From: Piscicola geometra
Lineage: Eukaryota; Annelida; Clitellata; Hirudinida; Piscicolidae
Direction: 5' to 3'
DNA: 64,000 nt
Assembly: GCA_943735955.1 (NCBI GenBank)
Contig: OX030967.1
Location: forward strand, 5,673,259 to 5,737,258
The notes under the pieces are model-generated. The model was not told the origin of the DNA. It made no database searches and worked only from the letters and a program-made list of their open reading frames with translations. Positions within the stretch are counted from its first letter, which is position 1, and each line of letters starts with the position of its first letter. Below, piece by piece: positions 29,279 through 43,100 of this stretch. The translations under genes were made by a program, and so were the position numbers.

Positions 29279-29764
29279 TGTCTCATGATTGAACAAAAGA
29301 TTTTTTAAAAATTTCATTTAAAAAATTTTTTCACTGGCAATTAAATTCCACGCTAGGCCGAGATCCTCGCCGCTCCGGTCGAATGCGCGAGAAAACATGC
29401 CTTCACCGGCTTGGGTCCCATTGAAACGCGATTATAATCTGTAAACGATTATGAAAAGACTGACCGATTAAATATTTTGAGCTCGAAACGAGTTTCTCAA
29501 AAAGCACCTTGAACGTTTGTTATTCCCCACTAGCCTGATGCGCTGCTTATTCGCTTAAGATAGGCTAACCGTTCAAGGGGACGTCTATTAGCGGCAATAA
29601 GCGCGTGATCTCCTATCATCATCACTCGATCTCGGTAAAGCAGAGATTCGAAGCTGATAAATTATCTTCGATATAGCCGCTTTTACGAGCAGCGACGACT
29701 ATCGAAGGCGACTAGAAGACTCGTCGACTTTAGGCCAGCGACGCTAGTCTTCTTGCTCGTGTAT

Positions 29765-30024
29765 TACCTGGTTGATCCTGCCAGTAGTTATATGCTTGTC
29801 TCAAAGATTCGGCTCGTAAATTTTGGTGACTCTGAATAAATAACGGCTGATCGCACGACCTAGCGTCGGCGACAGATCTTTCAAGTGTGTGCCCTATCAA
29901 CTTTCGATGGTATGTGATATGCTTACCATGGTTGTAACGGGTAAAGGGAAATCAGGGTTCGATTCCGGAGAGGGAGCATGAGAAACGGCTACCACATCCA
30001 AGGAAGGCAGCAGGCGCGCAAAGT
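29765..30024 (+). pseudogene. Deleted 5' 18S rRNA fragment, unit 8
   Basis: Same structure. It has GTAAAGGGAAATC in place of GTAACGGGGAATC. Confidence 0.9.
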
Positions 30025-30510
30025 TGTCTCATGATTGAACGAAAGATATTTTAAAAACTTCATTTTGAAAAATTTTTCACTGGCAATGAAATTCCACGCT
30101 AGGCCGAGATCCTCGCCGCTCCGGTCGAATGCGCGACAAAACATGCCTTCACCGGCTTGGGTCCCATTGAAACGCGATTATAATCTGTAAACGATTATAA
30201 AAAGACTGACCGATCAAATATTTTGAGCTCGAAACGAGTTTCTCAAAAAGCACCTTTAACGTTTGTTATTCCCCACTGGCCTGATGCGCTGCTTATTCGC
30301 TTAAGATAGGCTAACCGTTCAAGGGGACGTCTATTAGCGGCAATAAGCGCGTGATCTCCTATCATCATCACTCGATCTCGGTAAAGCAGAGATTCGAAGC
30401 TGATAAATTATCTTCGATATAGCCGCTTTTACAAGCGGCGACGACTATCGAAGGCGACTAGAAGACTCGTCGACTTTAGGCCAGCGACGCTAGTCTTCTT
30501 GCTCGTGTAT

Positions 30511-30770
30511 TACCTGGTTGATCCTGCCAGTAGTTATATGCTTGTCTCAAAGATTCGGCTCGTAAATTTTGGTGACTCTGAATAAATAACGGCTGATCGC
30601 ACGACCTAGCGTCGGCGACAGATCTTTCAAGTGTGTGCCCTATCAACTTTCGATGGTATGTGATATGCTTACCATGGTTGTAACGGGTAACAGGGAATCA
30701 GGGTTTGATTCCGGAGAGGGAGCATGAGAAACGGCTACCACATCCAAGGAAGGCAGCAGGCGCGCAAATT
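30511..30770 (+). pseudogene. Deleted 5' 18S rRNA fragment, unit 9
   Basis: Same structure, with GGGTTTGATTCC. The unit then diverges at about 30893 (GCTTTAATCGG), a variant also found at the end of the second satellite block (48032). Confidence 0.9.
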
Positions 30771-30945
30771 TGTCTCATGATTGAACGAAATATTTTTTAA
30801 AAACTTCATTTTAAAATTTTTTTCACTGGCAATGAAATTCCACGCTAGGCCGAGATCCTCGCCGCTCCGGTCGAATGCGCGAGAAAACATGCTTTAATCG
30901 GCTTGGGTCCCATTGAAACGCGATTATAATCTTTAAATTTACTCT

Positions 30946-31120
30946 TAATTTTCTAAGACTTTCAAGTTTTTCAACGGCATCCGCCGTCGCATCTCCTATC
31001 TCCCTCGATGACCGCTCACTTAGTGTATTAACAACTCGTTTCGATCTTATCGTCTATTTATCGTAATTAAATTTTTTTTTGCTTTATTCACCCCCCTTAG
31101 TTAAGGAAAAAGGGTAGATA
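30946..31120 (+). other. Unique linker between satellite and central 18S fragment
   Basis: About 175 bp, including CATCCGCCGTCGCATCTCC and CTTATCGTCTATTTATCG. It is nearly identical to 48078-48262, so it belongs to the duplicated block. No gene seen. Confidence 0.8.
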
Positions 31121-31183
31121 CGACCCCGCGGGCAGTCTCCGGGAAACCAAAGATTTTTGATTCCGGGGGAAGTATGGTTGCAA
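31121..31183 (+). pseudogene. Central 18S rRNA fragment abutting the 9-bp array (copy 1)
   Basis: Contains GACCCCGCGGGCAG, CCGGGAAACCAAAG and TTCCGGGGGAAGTATGGTTG, the strongly conserved 18S stretch just before the universal AAACTTAAAGGAATTG region. It ends at GTTGCAA and passes straight into GACGATGAAGACG. Confidence 0.85.
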
Positions 31184-34100
31184 GACGATGAAGACGATGA
31201 AGACGATGAAGACGATGAAGACGATGAAAACGATGAAGACGATGAAGACGGTGAAGACGATGAAGACGATGAAGACGATGAAGACGATGAAGACGATGAA
31301 GACGGTGAAGACGAACGATGAAGACGATGAAGACGGTGAAGACGGTGAAGACGGTGAAGACGATGAAGACGATGAAGACGGTGAAGACGAACGATGAAGA
31401 CGTTGAAGACGGTGACGACGATGAAGACGGTGAAGACGATGAAGACGGTGAAGACGATGAAGACGGTGAAGACGATGAAGACGGTAAAGACGATGAAGAC
31501 GGTGAAGACGATGAAGACTGTGAAGACGGTGAAGACGAACGATGAAGACGGTGAAGACGATGAAGACGGTGAAGACGATGAAGACGGTGAAGACGAACGA
31601 TGAAGACGTTGAAGACGGTGAAGACGATGAAGACGGTGAAGACGGTGAAGACGATGAAGACGGTGAAGACGATGAAGACGGTAAAGACGATGAAGACGGT
31701 GAAGACGATGAAGACTGTGAAGACGATGAAGACGGTGAAGACGATGAAGACGATGAAGACGAACGATGAAGACGGTGAAGACGGTGAAGACGGTGAAGAC
31801 GATGAAGACGGTGAAGACGATGAAGACGGTGAAGACGATGAAGACGGCGAAGACGGTGAAGACGGTGAAGACGGTGAAGACGAACGATGAAGACGATGAA
31901 GACGGTGAAGACGATGAAGACGATGAAAACGGTGAAGACGATGAAGACGGTGAAGACGATGAAGACGGTGAAGACGGTGAAGACGAACGATGAAGACGAT
32001 GAAGACGGTGAAGACGATGAAGACGGTGAAGACGAACGATGAAGACGTTGAAGACGGTGACGACGATGAAGACGGTGAAGACGATGAAGACGGTGAAGAC
32101 GATGAAGACGGTGAAGACGATGAAGACGGTAAAGACGATGAAGACGGTGAAGACGATGAAGACTGTGAAGACGGTGAAGACGAACGATGAAGACGGTGAA
32201 GACGATGAAGACGGTGAAGACGATGAAGACGGTGAAGACGAACGTTGAAGACGTTGAAGACGGTGAAGACGATGAAGACGGTGAAGACGATGAAGACGGT
32301 GAAGACGATGAAGACGGTGAAGACGATGAAGACGGTAAAGACGATGAAGACGGTGAAGACGATGAAGACGGTGAAGACGATGAAGACCGTGAAGACGGTG
32401 AAGACGGTGAAGACGGTGAAGACGGTGAAGACGAACGATGAAGACGATGAAGACGGTGAAAACGATGAAGACGATGAAGAAGGTGAAGACGATGAAGACG
32501 GTGAAGACGATGAAGACGGTGAAGACGGTGAAGACGAACGATGAAGACGATGAAGACGGTGAAGACGATGAAGACGGTGAAGACGATGAAGACGGTGAAG
32601 ACGAACGATGAAGACGATGAAGACGGTGAAGACGATGAAGACGGTGAAGACGATGAAGACGGTGAAGACGGTGAAGACGATGAAGACGGTGAAGACAATG
32701 AAGACAGTGAAGACGATGAAGACGGTGAAAACGGTGAAGACGAACGATGAAGACGATGAAGACGGTGAAGACGATGAAGACGGTGAAGACGGTGAAGACG
32801 AACGATGAAGACGATGAAGACGGTGAAGACGATGAAGACGGTGAAGACGATGAAGACGGTGAAGACGAACGATGAAGACGATGAAGACGGTGAAGACGAT
32901 GAAGACGGTGAAGACGATGAAGACGGTGAAGACGGTGAAGACGATGAAGACGGTGAAGACAATGAAGACGGTGAAGACGATGAAGACGGTGAAAACGGTG
33001 AAGACGAACGATGAAGACGATGAAGACGGTGAAGACGATGAAGACGGTGAAGACGATGAAGACGATGAAGACGATGAAGACGATGAAGACGGTGAAGACG
33101 AACGATGAAGACGGTGAAAACGGTGAAGACGGTGAAGACGATGAAGACGATGAAGACGGTGAAGACGAACGATGAAGACGTTGAAGACGGTGACGACGAT
33201 GAAGACGGTGAAGACGATGAAGACGGTGAAGACGATGAAGACGGTGAAGACGATGAAGACGGTAAAGACGATGAAGACGGTGAAGACGATGAAGACTGTG
33301 AAGACGGTGAAGACGAACGATGAAGACGATGAAGACGGTGAAGACGATGAAGACGGTGAAGACGATGAAGACGGTGAAGACGATGAAGACGGTGAAGACG
33401 ATGAAGACGGTGAAGACGATGAAGACGGTGAAGACGATGAAGACGTTGAAGACGGTGAAGACGATGAAGACGGTGAAGACGATGAAGACGGTGAAGACGA
33501 TGAAGACGCTGAAGACGATGAAGACGGTAAAGACGATGAAGATGGTGAAGACGATGAAGACTGTGAAGACGGAGAAGACGAACGATGAAGACGATGAAGA
33601 CGGTGAAGACGATGAAAACGGTAAAGACGATGAAGACGGTGAAGACGATGAAGACGGTGAAGACGATGAAGACGATGAAGACGAACGATGAAGACGGTGA
33701 AGACGGTGAAGACGGTGAAGACGGTGAAGACGATGAAGACGGTGAAGACGATGAAGATGGTGAAGACGATGAAGACGGTGAAGACGGTGAAGACGGTGAA
33801 GACGAACGATGAAGACGATGAAGACGGTGAAGACGATGAAGACGATGAAAACGGTGAAGACGATGAAGACGGTGAAGACGATGAAGACGGTGAAGACGAT
33901 GAAGACGGTGAAGACGGTGAAGACGGTGAAGACGAACGATGAAGACGATGAAGACGGTGAAAACGATGAAGACGATGAAGAAGGTGAAGACGATGAAGAC
34001 GGTGAAGACGATGAAGACGGTGAAGACGGTGAAGACGAACGATGAAGACGATGAAGACGGTGAAGACGATGAAGACGGTGAAGACGATGAAGACGGTGAA

Positions 34101-37100
34101 GACGATGTAGACGGTGAAGACGAACGATGAAGACGATGAAGACGGTGAAGACGATGAAGACGGTGAAGACGATGAAGACGGTGAAGACGGTGAAGACGGT
34201 GAAGACGATGAAGACGGTGAAGACGATGAAGACGGTGAAGACGATGAAGACGGTGAAAACGGTGAAGACGAACGATGAAGACGATGAAGACGGTGAAGGC
34301 GATGAAGACGGTGAAGACGATGAAGACGCTGAAGACGATGAAGACGGTAAAGACGATGAAGATGGTGAAGACGGTGAAGACGGTGAAGACGGTGAAGACG
34401 AACGATGAAGACGATGAAGACGGTGAAAACGATGAAGACGATGAAGAAGGTGAAGACGATGAAGACGGTGAAGACGATGAAGACGGTGAAGACGGTGAAG
34501 ACGAACGATGAAGACGATGAAGACGGTGAAGACGATGAAGACGGTGAAGACGATGAAGACGGTGAAGACGAACGATGAAGACGATGAAGACGGTGAAGAC
34601 GATGAAGACGGTGAAGACGATGAAGACGGTGAAGACGGTGAAGACGATGAAGACGGTGAAGACAATGAAGACAGTGAAGACGATGAAGACGGTGAAAACG
34701 GTGAAGACGAACGATGAAGACGATGAAGACGGTGAAGACGATGAAGACGGTGAAGACGGTGAAGACGAACGATGAAGACGATGAAGACGGTGAAGACGAT
34801 GAAGACGGTGAAGACGATGAAGACGGTGAAGACGAACGATGAAGACGATGAAGACGGTGAAGACGATGAAGACGGTGAAGACGATGAAGACGGTGAAGAC
34901 GGTGAAGACGATGAAGACGGTGAAGACAATGAAGACGGTGAAGACGATGAAGACGGTGAAAACGGTGAAGACGAACGATGAAGACGATGAAGACGGTGAA
35001 GACGATGAAGACGGTGAAGACGATGAAGACGATGAAGACGATGAAGACGATGAAGACGGTGAAGACGAACGATGAAGACGGTGAAAACGGTGAAGACGGT
35101 GAAGACGATGAAGACGATGAAGACGGTGAAGACGAACGATGAAGACGTTGAAGACGGTGACGACGATGAAGACGGTGAAGACGATGAAGACGGTGAAGAC
35201 GATGAAGACGGTGAAGACGATGAAGACGGTAAAGACGATGAAGACGGTGAAGACGATGAAGACTGTGAAGACGGTGAAGACGAACGATGAAGACGATGAA
35301 GACGGTGAAGACGATGAAGACGGTGAAGACGATGAAGACGGTGAAGACGATGAAGACGGTGAAGACGATGAAGACGGTGAAGACGATGAAGACGGTGAAG
35401 ACGATGAAGACGTTGAAGACGGTGAAGACGATGAAGACGGTGAAGACGATGAAGACGGTGAAGACGATGAAGACGCTGAAGACGATGAAGACGGTAAAGA
35501 CGATGAAGATGGTGAAGACGATGAAGACTGTGAAGACGGAGAAGACGAACGATGAAGACGATGAAGACGGTGAAGACGATGAAAACGGTAAAGACGATGA
35601 AGACGGTGAAGACGATGAAGACGGTGAAGACGATGAAGACGATGAAGACGAACGATGAAGACGGTGAAGACGGTGAAGACGGTGAAGACGGTGAAGACGA
35701 TGAAGACGGTGAAGACGATGAAGATGGTGAAGACGATGAAGACGGTGAAGACGGTGAAGACGGTGAAGACGAACGATGAAGACGATGAAGACGGTGAAGA
35801 CGATGAAGACGATGAAAACGGTGAAGACGATGAAGACGGTGAAGACGATGAAGACGGTGAAGACGATGAAGACGGTGAAGACGGTGAAGACGGTGAAGAC
35901 GAACGATGAAGACGATGAAGACGGTGAAAACGATGAAGACGATGAAGAAGGTGAAGACGATGAAGACGGTGAAGACGATGAAGACGGTGAAGACGGTGAA
36001 GACGAACGATGAAGACGATGAAGACGGTGAAGACGATGAAGACGGTGAAGACGATGAAGACGGTGAAGACGATGAAGACGGTGAAGACGAACGATGAAGA
36101 CGATGAAGACGGTGAAGACGATGAAGACGGTGAAGACGATGAAGACGGTGAAGACGGTGAAGACGGTGAAGACGATGAAGACGGTGAAGACGATGAAGAC
36201 GGTGAAGACGATGAAGACGGTGAAAACGGTGAAGACGAACGATGAAGACGATGAAGACGGTGAAGGCGATGAAGACGGTGAAGACGATGAAGACGATGAA
36301 GACGGTGAAGGCGATGAAGACGGTGAAGACGGTGAAGACGGTGAAGACGGTGAAGACGATGAAGACGATGAAGACGGTGAAGACGGTGAAGACGGTGAAG
36401 ACGATGAAGACGATGAAGACGATGAAGACGGTGAAGACGATGAAGACGGTGAAGACGATGAAGACGGTAAAGACGATGAAGACGGTGAAGACGATGAAGA
36501 CTGTGAAGACGGTGAAGACGAACGATGAAGACGATGAAGACGGTGAAGACTATGAAGACGGTAAAGACGATGAAGACGGTGAAGACGATGAAGACAGTGA
36601 AGACGATGAAGACGATGAAGACGAACGATGAAGACGGTGAAGACGGTGAAGACGGTGAAGACGGTGAAGACGATGAAGACGGTGAAGACGATGAAGACGG
36701 TGAAGACGATGAAGACGATGAAAACGGTGAAGACGATGAAGACGGTGAAGACGATGAAGACGGTGAAGACGATGAAGACGGTGAAGACGGTGAAGACGGT
36801 GAAGACGGTGAAGACGAACGATGAAGACGATGAAGACGGTGAAAACGATGAAGACGATGAAGAAGGTGAAGACGATGAAGACGGTGAAGACGATGAAGAC
36901 GGTGAAGACGGTGAAGACGAACGATGAAGACGATGAAGACGGTGAAGACGATAAAGACGGTGAAGACGATGAAGACGGTGAAGACGATGAAGACGGTGAA
37001 GACGAACGAGAAGACGATGAAGACGGTGAAGACGAACGATGAAGACGTTGAAGACGGTGACGACGATGAAGACGGTGAAGACGATGAAGACGGTGAAGAC

Positions 37101-40100
37101 GATGAAGACGGTGAAGACGATGAAGACGGTAAAGACGATGAAGACGGTGAAGACGATGAAGACTGTGAAGACGGTGAAAACGATGAAGACGATGAAGAAG
37201 GTGAAGACGATGAAGACGGTGAAGACGATGAAGACGGTGAAGACGGTGAAGACGAACGATGAAGACGATGAAGACGGTGAAGACGATAAAGACGGTGAAG
37301 ACGATGAAGACGGTGAAGACGATGAAGACGGTGAAGACGAACGAGAAGACGATGAAGACGGTGAAGACGAACGATGAAGACGTTGAAGACGGTGACGACG
37401 ATGAAGACGGTGAAGACGATGAAGACGGTGAAGACGATGAAGACGGTGAAGACGATGAAGACGGTGAAGACGATGAAGACGGTGAAGACGATGAAGACGG
37501 TGAAGACGATGAAGACGGTGAAGACGATGAAGACGGTGAAGACGAACGATGAAGACGTTGAAGACGGTGAAGACGATGAAGACGGTGAAGACGGTGAAGA
37601 CGATGAAGACGGTGAAGACGATGAAGACGCTGAAGACGATGAAGACGGTAAAGACGTTGAAGACGGTGAAGACGATGAAGACTGTGAAGACGGAGAAGAC
37701 GAACGATGAAGACGATGAAGACGGTGAAGACGATGAAAACGGTAAAGACGATGAAGACGGTGAAGACGATGAAGACGGTGAAGACGATGAAGACGATGAA
37801 GACGAACGATGAAGACGGTGAAGACGGTGAAGACGGTGAAGACGATGAAGACGGTGAAGACGATGAAGACGGTGAAGACTATGAAGACGGTGAAGACGGT
37901 GAAGACGGTGAAGACGAACGATGAAGACGGTGAAGACGGTGAAGACGATGAAGACGATGAAAACGGTGAAGACGATGAAGACGGTGAAGACGATAAAGAC
38001 GGTGAAGACGATGAAGACGGTGAAGACGGTGAAGACGGTGAAGACGGTGAAGACGAACGATGAAGACGATGAAGACGGTGAAAACGATGAAGACGATGAA
38101 GAGGGTGAAGACGATGAAGACGTTGAAGACGATGAAGACGGTGAAGACGGTGAAGACGAACGATGAAGACGATGAAGACGGTGAAGACGATGAAGACGGT
38201 GAAGACGATGAAGACGGTGAAGACGATGAAGACGGTGAAGACGAACGATGAAGACGATGAAGACGGTGAAGACGATGAAGACGGTGAAGACGAACGATGA
38301 AGACGATGAAGACGGTGAAGACGATGAAGACGGTGAAGACGATGAAGACGGTGAAGACGGTGAAGACGGTGAAGACGATGAAGACGGTGAAGACAATGAA
38401 GACGGTGAAGACGATGAAGACGGTGAAAACGGTGAAGACGAACGATGAAGACGATGAAGACGGTGAAGACGATGAAGACGGTGAAGACGATGAAGACGAT
38501 GAAGACGGTGAAGGCGATGAAGACGGTGAAGACGGTGAAGACGGTGAAGACGGTGAAGACGGTGAAGACGGTGAAGAGGATGAAGACGATGAAGACGGTG
38601 AAGACGGTGAAGACGGTGAAGACGATGAAGACGATGAAGACGATGAAGACGGTGAAGACGATGAAGACGGTGAAGACGATGAAGACGGTAAAGACGATGA
38701 AGACGGTGAAGACGATGAAGACTGTGAAGACGGTGAAGACGAACGATGAAGACGATGAAGACGGTGAAGACTATGAAGACGGTAAAGACGATGAAGACGG
38801 TGAAGACGATGAAGACAGTGAAGACGATGAAGACGATAAAGACGAACGATGAAGACGGTGAAGACGGTGAAGACGGTGAAGACGGTGAAGACGGTGAAGA
38901 CGATGAAGACGGTGAAGACGATGAAGACGGTGAAGACGATGAAGACGGTGAAGACGGTGAAGACGGTGAAGACGGTGAAGACGAACGATGAAGACGATGA
39001 AGACGGTGAAGACGATGAAAACGATGAAAACGGTGAAGACGATGAAGACGGTGAAGACGATGAAGACGGTGAAGACGATGAAGACGGTGAAGACGGTGAA
39101 GACGGTGAAGACGGTGAAGACGGTGAAGACGAACGATGAAGACGATGAAGACGGTGAAAACGATGAAGACGATGAAGAAGGTGAAGACGATGAAGACGGT
39201 GAAGACGATGAAGACGGTGAAGACGGTGAAGACGAACGATGAAGACGATGAAGACGGTGAAGACGATGAAGACGGTGAAGACGATGAAGACGGTGAAGAC
39301 GAACGATGAAGACGATGAAGACGAACGATGAAGACGATGAAGACGGTGAAGACGATGAAGACGGTGAAGACGATGAAGACGGTGAAGACGGTGAAGACGG
39401 TGAAGACGATGAAGACGGTGAAGACAATGAAGACGGTGAAGACGATGAAGACGGTGAAAACGGTGAAGACGAACGATGAAGACGATGAAGACGGTGAAGA
39501 CGATGAAGACGGTGAAGACGATGAAGACGATGAAGACGGTGAAGACGATGAAGACGGTGAAGACGGTGAAGACGGTGAAGACGGTGAAGACGGTGAAGAC
39601 GATGAAGACGATGAAGACGGTGAAGACGGTGAAGACGGTGAAGACGATGAAGACGATGAAGACGATGAAGACGGTGAAGACGATGAAGACGGTGAAGACG
39701 GTGAAGACGATGAAGACGGTGAAGACGATGAAGACGGTGAAGACGGTGAAGACGGTGAAGACGGTGAAGACGGTGAAGACGATGAAGACGATGAAGACGG
39801 TAAAAGGGGTGAAGACGATGAAGACGATGAAGACGATGAAGACGGTGAAGACGATGAGGACGGTGAAGACGATGAAGACGGTGAAGACGGTGAAGACGAT
39901 AAAGACGATGAAGACGGTGAAGACGATGAAGACAGTGAAGACGATGAAGACGATAAAGACGAACGATGAAGACGGTGAAGACGGTGAAGACGGTGAAGAC
40001 GGTGAAGACGGTGAAGACGATGAAGACGGTGAAGACGATGAAGACGGTGAAGACGATGAAGACGGTGAAGACGGTGAAGACGGTGAAGACGGTGAAGACG

Positions 40101-43100
40101 AACGATGAAGACGATGAAGACGGTGAAGACGATGAAAACGATGAAAACGGTGAAGACGATGAAGACGGTGAAGACGATGAAGACGGTGAAGACGATGAAG
40201 ACGGTGAAGACGGTGAAGACGGTGAAGACGGTGAAGACGGTGAAGACGAACGATGAAGACGATGAAGACGGTGAAAACGATGAAGACGATGAAGAAGGTG
40301 AAGACGATGAAGACGGTGAAGACGATGAAGACGGTGAAGACGGTGAAGACGAACGATGAAGACGATGAAGACGGTGAAGACGATGAAGACGGTGAAGACG
40401 ATGAAGACGGTGAAGACGAACGATGAAGACGATGAAGACGAACGATGAAGACGATGAAGACGGTGAAGACGATGAAGACGGTGAAGACGATGAAGACGGT
40501 GAAGACGGTGAAGACGGTGAAGACGATGAAGACGGTGAAGACAATGAAGACGGTGAAGACGATGAAGACGGTGAAAACGGTGAAGACGAACGATGAAGAC
40601 GATGAAGACGGTGAAGACGATGAAGACGGTGAAGACGATGAAGACGATGAAGACGGTGAAGACGATGAAGACGGTGAAGACGGTGAAGACGGTGAAGACG
40701 GTGAAGACGGTGAAGACGATGAAGACGATGAAGACGGTGAAGACGGTGAAGACGGTGAAGACGATGAAGACGATGAAGACGATGAAGACAATGAAGACGA
40801 TGAAGACGGTGAAGACGGTGAAGACGATGAAGACGGTGAAGACGATGAAGACGGTGAAGACGGTGAAGACGGTGAAGACGGTGAAGACGGTGAAGACGAT
40901 GAAGACGATGAAGACGGTGAAAGGGGTGAAGACGATGAAGACGATGAAGACGATGAAGACGGTGAAGACGATGAAGACGGTGAAGACGATGAAGACGGTG
41001 AAGACGGTGAAGACGATAAAGACGATGAAGACGGTGAAGACGGTGAAGACGATGAAGACGATGAAGACGATGAAGACGATGAAGACGGTGAAGACGGTGA
41101 AGACGGTGAAGACGAACGATGAAGACGATGAAGACGGTGAAAACGATGAAGACGATGAAGAAGGTGAAGACGATGAAGACGGTGAAGACGATGAAGACGG
41201 TGAAGACGGTGAAGACGAACGATGAAGACGATGAAGACGGTGAAGACGATGAAGACGGTGAAGACGATGAAGACGGTGAAGACGAACGATGAAGACGATG
41301 AAGACGAACGATGAAGACGATGAAGACGGTGAAGACGATGAAGACGGTGAAGACGATGAAGACGGTGAAGACGGTGAAGACGGTGAAGACGATGAAGACG
41401 GTGAAGACAATGAAGACGGTGAAGACGATGAAGACGGTGAAAACGGTGAAGACGAACGATGAAGACGATGAAGACGGTGAAGACGATGAAGACGGTGAAG
41501 ACGATGAAGACGATGAAGACGGTGAAGACGATGAAGACGGTGAAGACGGTGAAGACGGTGAAGACGGTGAAGACGGTGAAGACGATGAAGACGATGAAGA
41601 CGGTGAAGACGGTGAAGACGGTGAAGACGATGAAGACGATGAAGACGATGAAGACGGTGAAGACGATGAAGACGGTGAAGACGGTGAAGACGATGAAGAC
41701 GGTGAAGACGATGAAGACGGTGAAGACGGTGAAGACGGTGAAGACGGTGAAGACGGTGAAGACGATGAAGACGATGAAGACGGTGAAAGGGGTGAAGACG
41801 ATGAAGACGATGAAGACGATGAAGACGGTGAAGACGATGAAGACGGTGAAGACGATGAAGACGGTGAAGACGGTGAAGACGATAAAGACGATGAAGACGG
41901 TGAAGACGGTGAAGACGATGAAGACGATGAAGACGATGAAGACGATGAAGACGGTGAAGACGGTGAAGACAATGAAGACGATGAAGACGGTGAAGACGGT
42001 GAAGACGGTGAAGACGGTGAAGACGGTGAAGACGGTGAAGACGATGAAGACGATGAAGACGAACGATGAAGACGATGAAGACGGTGAAGACGATGAAGAC
42101 GGTGAAGACGATGAAGACGATGAAGAAGGTGAAGACGATGAAGACGGTGAAGACGATGAAGACGGTGAAGACGGTGAAGACGAACGATGAAGACGATGAA
42201 GACGGTGAAGACGATGAAGACGGTGAAGACGATGAAGACGGTGAAGACGAACGATGAAGACGATGAAGACGAACGATGAAGACGATGAAGACGGTGAAGA
42301 CGATGAAGACGGTGAAGACGATGAAGACGGTGAAGACGATGAAGACGGTGAAGACGGTGAAGACGGTGAAGACGATGAAGACGGTGAAAACGGTGAAGAC
42401 GAACGATGAAGACGATGAAGACGGTGAAGACGATGAAGACGGTGAAGACGATGAAGACGGTGAAGACGATGAAGACGGTGAAGACGGTGAAGACGGTGAA
42501 GACGGTGAAGACGGTGAAGACGAACGATGAAGACGATGAAGACGGTGAAGACGATGAAAACGATGAAAACGGTGAAGACGATGAAGACGGTGAAGACGAT
42601 GAAGACGGTGAAGACGATGAAGACGGTGAAGACGGTGAAGACGGTGAAGACGGTGAAGACGAACGATGAAGACGATGAAGACGGTGAAAACGATGAAGAC
42701 GATGAAGAAGGTGAAGACGATGAAGACGGTGAAGACGATGAAGACGGTGAAGACGGTGAAGACGAACGATGAAGACGATGAAGACGGTGAAGACGATGAA
42801 GACGGTGAAGACGATGAAGACGGTGAAGACGAACGATGAAGACGATGAAGACGAACGATGAAGACGATGAAGACGGTGAAGACGATGAAGACGGTGAAGA
42901 CGATGAAGACGGTGAAGACGGTGAAGACGGTGAAGACGATGAAGACGGTGAAGACAATGAAGACGGTGAAGACGATGAAGACGGTGAAAACGGTGAAGAC
43001 GAACGATGAAGACGATGAAGACGGTGAAGACGATGAAGACGGTGAAGACGATAAAGACGATGAAGACGGTGAAGACGATGAAGACGGTGAAGACGGTGAA

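Larger units (their letters stand above)
24358..30945 (+). repeat. 18S rDNA-derived satellite, about 9 tandem units of 745 bp
   Basis: Units start with GGGGACGTCTATTAGCGGC (one has AGGGACG) at about 24358, 25104, 25848, 26594, 27339, 28085, 28831, 29577 and 30323. Spacing is 744-746 bp and the units are nearly identical. Each holds, in order, about 180 bp of spacer resembling a pre-18S external spacer, the first 45 nt of 18S rRNA, a second 18S piece after an internal deletion, and about 300 bp of unrelated spacer. The ninth unit breaks off near 30945. Differences between units are scattered single bases and changes in the A/T tract after the 18S part. This is not a functional rDNA array: most of 18S and all of 5.8S/28S are absent. 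Confidence 0.9.

Noticed and set aside
24358..30945. Functional rRNA gene cluster
   Set aside because: Each unit has only about 260 nt of 18S with an internal deletion, and no 5.8S or 28S.
24358..30945. CRISPR-like repeat/spacer array
   Set aside because: Units are 745 bp with no unique spacers, and the genome is eukaryotic.
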